Positions 56,469-64,000 of a stretch of 64,000 bases of DNA are shown here, in pieces. The stretch is taken from contig JBLDXI010000009.1 in the NCBI GenBank assembly GCA_047495785.1, positions 186,001 to 250,000 on the forward strand, read 5' to 3'. This stretch comes from Lepidodermella squamata (taxonomy: Eukaryota; Gastrotricha). The first letter of the stretch is position 1. The number at the start of each line of letters is the position of its first letter. The notes beneath the pieces are model-generated. The model had not been told where the DNA came from, made no database searches, and was given only the letters and a program-made list of their open reading frames with translations. A program made the position numbers and the translations under genes.

Positions 56469-59178
56469 TTACAGAACTGTAGCCGAGTTAGCTGGCGTTC
56501 GCACCATGACACCGTTTCTGCTTTGCCCATTCGCCGGTTGCAAGGCGACCAAATAGGTCGGCTGAGAAGCCGTTATCTTATTGTTAGATGAGGCTGAATT
56601 CATGTTACCGGTTGTTCGTTGGGAATAGAGGTTTGCCGTTGAAGCGTAAGAATTATTTGCGGTCACGATTGCGTTGGTAGTCTGCTTGGTGCGATTCGAA
56701 GCAGCCTGCATATTGAGATGTGTGTTAACTTCAGAGAATGATTATGGGAAAGCGTATCAATTAAAAGCAATATCCAGAAATCAATAGAAGCAGCTAGAAG
56801 ACACTATTTAGAGACATATACCGTCTGTTGGTATTTTGCTGGAGCTTGTGATGCTGCTGCATTGCCCGCCAGGAAATTTGGGACTGATCTAGCTTTGTAC
56901 AGCTTCATACCACCGACTCGATCCTATGAACAATTAGTTAATTAATCTTATCATCTTGGAATGGGACGCTAATACCTGGTGCTGTTTATTATCAGAGCGT
57001 ATCAAATATAGAGGCTCGGGGCCTGAAAGCAAAACATTTCGTTATTAAGATAACGGTGATTTTACTCGAACTTACCGAGCTCCCACTTTTCCTTCTCAAT
57101 TATTCCCATCTACAAACGATGAACATGATTTATTTGACGTACTTCTCTTGAAAATAGATTCTTACTTGAGCGCGTACAACCTCGCGACGTTCATGCCGAA
57201 TGCGCTCAGCCAGTTCTCTTTGCCGGCGCACCCTTTCGTCGTTTTCAGGTGAAGTAACGCGATCCAGATCGTGTGAACTAACAATTTGCGCAAGGCTGCC
57301 GCCAATCCATTGCGATGACTTGGACCTCTGCATTTGCACATTATCCCCTAACCTGCGCTGCTTTGAAATCTTGGAAGAGCTCGTTCCAGAGAGGTTTGCA
57401 CCAATCGGCGCCACGCTTCGGCTTCCATTTTGCACGTTGACGCGAACTACAGGCGCTACCGGCAATCCATTAGTCGTGGTGTTGAGAGTACGACGTGAAC
57501 TCGAAATACCGGCATTGCGGTTAGGGGAAGATGCAATAAGGTCGGTAACGCTGCCTCGCGGCGCGCCGTTGCTCCTCGCCGATTGGACGTACATCACATC
57601 GGGCTCGACATTTTGCCTAAACAATGACGTTAACTCAAAGGTTTACCTTCAATTAATAAACGCTCACCTGTAGGTGGCGTAGGCGAGGCGCCTACTGCGA
57701 CCGCTATTCGCTGGGGATGGGGGAGACGCCTGCTGATAGGCGCTTTCGCTTACAAGAGTACGTCGCCGGTAGACGTCCACCGGGCTATGCTGCGCGTCGT
57801 TGTACGGCGATTCGTTGCGCAGGTGGTGCGAACTATTGCTGTAATAGTGTTGTTCATGGCCGGGTGGTGGCGCAGGCATCAGGCCAGGTGAGCGACTACG
57901 ACGCTCCGATTCAGAAGAAGTGCTTCTATGTCCATGGTAACGATTGCCGGCGTAACGGGTCGACTGGCCGTCGTTAACTGTCGCCGATGCGCCATGGCGC
58001 ATTGTCGTCTCGAAAACTGATTTGAGGCGGTGAACTTCCTCAGCAATTGTGAGCACTTTATCGTTCAATGCTCTCTGCTGAGCCGTTATTGAATCCGTAA
58101 GACTAATCTGATCGAACTCGCTATTGTCGGCCAAATAATCCGCCGTGTCAGAATCATCCGGTACTACAGCAGCAAGTAGCGCCGCATCGGCGTCTGAGCG
58201 GTTTCGGCTACGCTTCAAGACCTCGCGAACCTGCTGGCGCATGCGCCGCTTGAAAGCGGCGTCGCTTTCATCGAATCGCCGAAACTGACTATTCTGCTGC
58301 AATAACAAATCATGGCTACGCTGGATATGCTGCTGATGAATGGCGGCCGAAAGGACGGCGTCATCGTTGTTTGGCGAGATGGCGCCCGGGTCGGGCGTTA
58401 CCACCAGGATTGCCTCCTCCTGCTCCTCGGCGCCAGGCGATGGCTGCGGGGATGGAGCAGCCATTACAACCATTTGCTGTTGACCATTCTGAGTCGAGTA
58501 ACGGCCGTTAGCTGTAAGATGAGAATTACTGCTTGCCCTCATGGTCAAATCACTTCTATTTGCCGTGTAGTAGCCAGAGTTTTCGCCTTTGTTATTCGGG
58601 GCGCCGTTGTTGGGTGGAGCAGACTTCACACCATTGTTGGTACCGGCTGCATTCGAATTCGCCTGCGACAACGCGCGCAATCGACGGAATACTTCGGCCG
58701 ATTCTCGCGCATCTTTTTCCGATGCACAGCGAAACACAAGAATGTCGAAAACTGACTTGGATCCTGTTTTAATTAGGCACAGTAGCACTGATGTATGGAC
58801 TGCATCCGGTACGACTTGAACAATTTTATCCATCGGGATAAATTCATCGTGAGTACGGCCGAGCACAACCCGCTTGCCAAAGAAAATACCCAACTCGCTG
58901 TTTTGTCAAATTAGCAATAAAAAGCTAATAATCAGTGTAAACTTATCATTTTACCTCAATTTAAGTTTGGCCTTTTGACTCGGCACCAGGGGCAAATTGC
59001 GGCGCAAGTGTTGCATGATGTCTTCGGTAACCTAAATCAACGATAGCAATAGGAATTTTAGCAAAATTCGGAATTTCGAGAGCGATCAACGCACCTCATT
59101 TGTGTGCCAACGACCCAAAAACATCACTTTCTTCGAGACCAGTATTGACGCTCGGACTTGAGCGTGTCTAGACGCCAT
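56469..59178 (-). CDS. PTB/PID-like domain protein with long disordered tail
   Basis: Eight exons: 59178-59095, 59031-58955, 58897-57668, 57616-57166, 57109-57076, 57022-56976, 56923-56822 and 56705-56469. Phases agree and predict 753 aa. Residues about 9-135 look like a phosphotyrosine-binding fold: VSKKVMFLGRWHTNEVTEDI, then KAKLKLRVSELGIFFGKRVV, IPMDKIVQVVPDAVH, SVFDILVFRCASEKDA and a final helix ESAEVFRRLRAL. A Ser/Asn/Gln/Pro-rich region follows, then a basic helical stretch (FKRRMRQQVREVLKRSR), a short coiled coil (about 285-320) and further conserved-looking islands (RQRELAERIRHERREVV, GMKLYKARSVPNF). I cannot name the family. PTB adaptors usually bind NPxY-type receptor tails or phosphoinositides; no SH3, SAM or ankyrin domain was seen. 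The start ATG is directly upstream of the first PTB strand. Confidence 0.82.
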
Positions 59179-62100
59179 TGTTTATCCTTGATCTTAATTT
59201 CAGCGGATTCGATGAATCACATTACAAGTATAAAAGTCATTCTTCCTAGCAAAAAGAAAGGGAAATTATATTATCGTTATGAAAGTTTTCAGAAATAGGA
59301 GTAGGCCATCCAAAGAAATCCTTGAAATGCGAGCCAAATTGCCAACATTATTGTTTGCGAATTCATTGATTGATATGTTAGGGAAAGGACAGAGAGGCAG
59401 ATGCTTTACTTGGCAAGAGAGCATCCGTGAGTTTTCAAAAAAAGCATACTCTTCGCGACCGATCATTTAGAATCGCCCTGATCACCCGTCCTCGACGATC
59501 CATGAGCTCGCAAAGGTAAGTTGAGGACAAAAAATAGAAACATCGTCTTTTGTCATTTTCTGAAACATTTTCTGAAAATTGGAAATTCAAATGCACAATT
59601 TGATTAGCGATAAGCAGATTTGCGATTACTCCGAATAAGGAATCCGCAATAAATTCTTAGCTCATTGGCCAAGTCATAACACATTGGGGTGAGGATTAAA
59701 CTCTACGCCAAGCGTCAGTGTCGGTGAATGCGAACAGGAATGAATGGACTGCGTATATCTTTTGCGTCTGGAGAACACTGTTTAACTTCTTTTGTTACAG
59801 CATGCTCAACCAGCCAGCCGCTGTAGCTCTCAAGATTCGTGTCCTTAAAACCGCATCGCATCGCATGTGAGCAGCGCATAAAATTCATGGCAATATATGC
59901 TAAGCTATTATTGTTGTTGGTTTTTCTTAGAGTATATGAGCGTCTTTATTGTTGTCGAAAAGAGTTGTTTCTACCGGTAGCGTTATATTATTCTTGCTAA
60001 ATAAAACAACAATATCCTCTTATTGTAGGTTTCGCTTCAATTTCAAGCAATAATATTCAAGATATTAGCACCAGAATAACAAGCTGTATTCATACATATA
60101 GCCACTTCACGTCTGAAGGCCTCCGCTATTAGAGCGAATAGCAGCAAAATTAAAGACGAATCAGTGCGCGCATCAGTGCAGAAGATGAAAAATCACGCTA
60201 ATCTCAACACCGGAGCAAAAGGTCCGGCCAAAAACTCGTGATTCGCATTTATTACTGTTCGCTGTTGTACTGCCCGAGTTGTAATTTTACGCGGCCTCGA
60301 CATGCTGCATGTTTATATGTGATTTTTTTGGAAATCACTCTACCAACGCGACTCATCATCAATCCTTTGCAAAGCATCGACTAAACGACTACAAACTAAT
60401 TGACTAAATATTGAAGTCACGCGAGGGGTCCGGTAATTTCATTATTCAGTGTGAACATCCCGCAAGAACATCAAACAGTTCGAAATTAAAAAATAAACCT
60501 TAAAAAAAGGTTGCAAATGTAAAAACAAACGAGAGTTGGAAAGATGACAACATTGTAATCGTACAAAAATGCCTGAAATCAATTATTTATTACAAGCGCG
60601 CCTAATAAAGATGGCAAGAAATAAAGATATAAAGATATGGCGCGTGTTACTTGTCATCACCTGAGTCATGATAGCCCTTGTGTTCTTAATGATGTATTTT
60701 TTGCGCGATTGCAACACTATTTTATCCAAGCGTGCCGCCACTGGCAACACTAAGACAATAAATTATGTGAGTAAAATAGGCAATAAAATGCATGCTGGTG
60801 TCACGTTTCAAGTTCATGAAAGTCTAAAATTTTCCAACATGGCCTCGGCGCATATAAAAAGCGGGCGATAGATATAATTATAGTCGGCCATCGACTTCAC
60901 ATTTAGTAGTAGTTGTTAAATTTGATGAGCGACATCAAGTATGCTCGCTCAAAGCCGATGTCTCTAAATTGCCAGTTTTAACAAACTGCGATATCGCACA
61001 AATAGCTGACGCGCATGCATATGTAGCAAGTTTTTGATGTCAACGCAACCCTTGTGCAAACTACTCATGAACTTTGTCTACGACCGCAGAAGGCGCTCGC
61101 GAAAAGTCACAAGTGAAATATATTTGTTAATGATACTCCTACAACTAAAAACGTACACACCAAAGACATGAACCACAATCGTTTTGAAATACGTTATATA
61201 GAGCTGAAATTTCAGAAGAAAATATGCTGCATGTCTATGCTTGCGCTTGTTAAAAAAAATTATGATCGACTTACTCGAATATAAACCCTTCAGTCAATAA
61301 ACTGGGAAATATAACTTTTAGAAGCCATTTTCATCAATATAATTTGATATTTATAAATTGCGATTCTAGCTAAAGGCTTGCAAGAATACCATCAAGAATG
61401 CAAGAAGAAACTTGTTGAAATTGCGTAGCCGAAGACCTAAAACATGGTTTCAACAAAAATTGATGATAATCGATCTCATTGGTAATAAACTATCACCCGT
61501 CTATCGCCTATTTCGAGCAAGCGGAGAGAAGGAAATAGAAGGAAGAAGAAAGAATGACCACGCCCCGGATGTGAGTGGCTAGCAAATAGCTCATAAAAGA
61601 ATATGATAGGGCCATCATGAACACAGTAAAGGGACTTCAATGTAGGAAATCTCGTGTCAGCGTCTTTTACAGCGTTCATCAATATATTTATATATTTACT
61701 TCAACTTCCGCAAAATGAATTATGTACAAGGGCATAATTCGAAGGTCGCTGATACGCAAGAGAAAATGCTAAGCCACGCAACAGGTATACTTTCGCTTCA
61801 TACATGAAGCATGAGATCGATTATAGAGAGAGATTTCATTTGTATGCACCAATATTTTGTGCCATTTAACTATAAACAACATCCTCTTTCGACCCGTTCG
61901 TAACCAGAAGTCAAGATCTGAATTCTATAGTGGTTTTTGGTTTAAAAGAACCGCAAGCTTGGCAGTAGAAATAATGGTGGCGGGTGGCCAAAGATATTCG
62001 CAACATTAATAAGGGGACAACATTCTGTACAGCCCTTAGCGCCAATTTTAATTTTTTTCATAAAAGTCTAATAGTTTCAGGGAAATTCAACTGAATGAAA

Positions 62101-64000
62101 GCGTTGAGAAGCACAATAATAACGTGTCGACTTGGCAGACGAGCGCAACTCGCCACAAAGAGGCATTTCTTAATTTATGCCAAACGTGCTGACGACATTT
62201 CGCACAGCGATGCCGCCTGCTGCTATATGAGCCTGCTGGTGTGCCGCTCTACACGTTAGGTTGAATGAATTACCTCGTGATGTATGCGAAATCATGGCTT
62301 GCATATTTTCTGCTGGAAGGAATGAAATATTGCTGAGAGAATACCACAGAGCTGCGATTATTTTCTGCTTTTAACTATTTTGTAAAAGCAAATTTGAAGG
62401 TCTCACGTGAAAATAGCCTGGTTTATAATAACACGTGGGTACAGGGTACATTAACGATGCGCTGTGGATTCGAATGTTCAATTTTTGTAAATGAATAAGA
62501 GTACCTATCCTTTAATGCCTTAGTGCAGCCAATATTTATTCTTATTTCTTAGTCAGCAAAGAGCAGGTCAAACATGCAATCTGCACATTTCGCCAAGGCG
62601 ACACTCGATAAACGATTAAACGAGCGCATTTTGAAAGCCCATCTCAATGCTATCAACTTGAACCGGCCGGAACCAGCTAGGTACTTTGAAGCTAGTATGA
62701 CGATAGTGACCAATGTGACCAAGGATTAGAAGCTTATTTCGAATTCTGAAAGTCTCGAAGTCTCAAGCAATCCACCGTAAAAAGTGGATATTTGATTCTA
62801 TTTCGTTAAGCTCCTCCTAAGGATAGCTGGATTAAGGTGTGAGAGCACCGCCGCCAAGCGAAATTTCAAAAAAAATCTGGAAAATTATTTGAAAAAAAAA
62901 TCGGCGAAAATAGACCAGGCGCATATAAAATCATCACGTTAATTAGCCGAAGGCCGTGTCGATGCTAGCGAGCTACCATAATATCGAGCAAGCCATTGAA
63001 AACGAATTCGAATTTTCTTGATAGTTCTGGATAAAAGGTGATGCTATGCATTTTGAGGGAATAATTCAACAAATGTCCCTGCACTTACGGCTTACAGGTT
63101 TATCTGAACGTCCTTTATTCTTCCTACATTCTTCCTCCTACATACGCATGCGTTAAGTAGGTAAGATGGGTTGTTAAAAAACATACTTCGACTTTGAATT
63201 ATCTATATCCTTTTCTTAAACATCACATTTTGCGAATGCAAGAACGACTCTGTGATTGGTAAGCAGCTGAGAGATCGAACGAGGGAAAGAAGAAAGGACA
63301 TCGATGTCATGACTGCTGGGGAGATTACCGAACAGCATCGCATTTAGCATTATTGTAAAATCACAGCACAGAGAAATATTGGACAAGACGGCGTGGTAGC
63401 CCAGAGAGTTTAGACTTTCCTTTAGTGGGACATTTATCAGCGGTATACAACACTACTTGTGGCGCGAACGTAGCCGTGACAGCAGACGGGAGGACGTCGC
63501 GCACAGAAGCGCTAATGAGTGATTAAACCTAATAGGTAATATTAGTAAAACAAGGTGGCCTTGTTGTACGGCTGCTGTATCATATCATTGCCATATCAAC
63601 CTAGTCGCTGTCTTTGTCACTGCCGTTGGTCGGTCGGCACCGCCGTCGCAGGCGTATTAAAACAGTGTCGGTAGCAGAAAGCCGTCAAGTTTGCGCGCCA
63701 AGAGCCAGACAGCTGTCATGCATATAACGTATTATGGGATTCCGTCTCGTCGTGGTCTCATGCGACCCCAGTATTGCTCACAACAAGCGACCTCATTGCC
63801 TGTTTACATAAGCATGTTTCCACCTTGAGACGCTTTACGCCTTAAAGGTGAACACCCTTGGTTTACATCACCATCATCATATAGCGTGTTGATGAGCGAG
63901 AGCGAACAGGAGCGAACATTTCGTTACCATGTCATTTAGACTACGGAAGTGGGCTTCGTGGTGAAGGCAATAAAAATATACCGAAGAAGCTAATAAAAGA
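59179..64000. other. Terminal region, no gene recognised
   Basis: About 4.8 kb, AT-rich. Frames of 60-70 codons occur (59279-59470 plus, 60668-60871 plus, 61476-61682 minus), none with family motifs or matching splice sites. A TATAAAAAG at 60853-60861 could be a core promoter element but has no supported gene after it. Upstream regulatory DNA of the PTB gene is expected at its left end. Confidence 0.4.

Noticed and set aside
57717-58819. Several plus-strand ORFs (up to 147 codons)
   Set aside because: Antisense shadows of the large exon 3 of the PTB-domain gene.

Overview
This is a eukaryotic, almost certainly bilaterian animal, window. Every confident gene is multi-exon with mostly very compact GT-AG introns (about 38-65 nt, rarely longer), and the encoded families are animal ones: HOOK, CFAP221, PDCD4, CCDC186, a VAX homeobox protein, an aminergic GPCR, an AUTS2/Tay-family protein and a PTB-like protein. 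CFAP221 implies motile cilia or flagella, which argues against nematodes. AUTS2, VAX and short introns fit a small compact-genome invertebrate such as a tardigrade, rotifer or small crustacean, but the species cannot be fixed from the sequence alone. All exon models were built by hand from splice signals, reading-frame continuity and remembered family motifs, and exon lengths were checked for phase.

Layout: HOOK (minus, 112-2320) and CFAP221 (plus, 3849-7833) are divergent. From 7094 to 23484 the window holds an 8,194-bp direct tandem duplication. Copy 1 has the 3' end of CFAP221, a MITE, complete PDCD4 (minus) and a 3'-truncated CCDC186. Copy 2 starts with an orphan 3' fragment of CFAP221, then the same MITE, a second complete PDCD4, and a CCDC186 that is complete because its last exons lie beyond the duplication. 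One intact CFAP221, one intact CCDC186 and two PDCD4 genes therefore remain. The join is a 3-bp microhomology (TCC) that fuses the CCDC186 coding sequence out of frame to CFAP221 sequence.

From 25.7 to 59.2 kb four genes follow, all on the minus strand and separated by long intergenic DNA: VAX-type homeobox (25749-27832), aminergic GPCR (33332-35296), AUTS2/Tay (44819-51156) and the PTB-domain protein (56469-59178). Between the GPCR and AUTS2 lies a transposon nest (about 41.68-43.77 kb). It is a decayed LINE reverse transcriptase interrupted by a TA-flanked MITE and by a short palindromic MITE, which itself carries a hAT-type MITE with a perfect 8-bp target duplication. A second LINE relic lies at 54.3-54.8 kb. 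The last 4.8 kb shows no gene I can support.

The genes do not form a pathway. HOOK and CCDC186 both act in vesicle or endosome trafficking, CFAP221 in the axoneme, PDCD4 in translation control, and VAX, AUTS2 and the GPCR in neural development or signalling. No RNA gene, CRISPR array or operon was seen.
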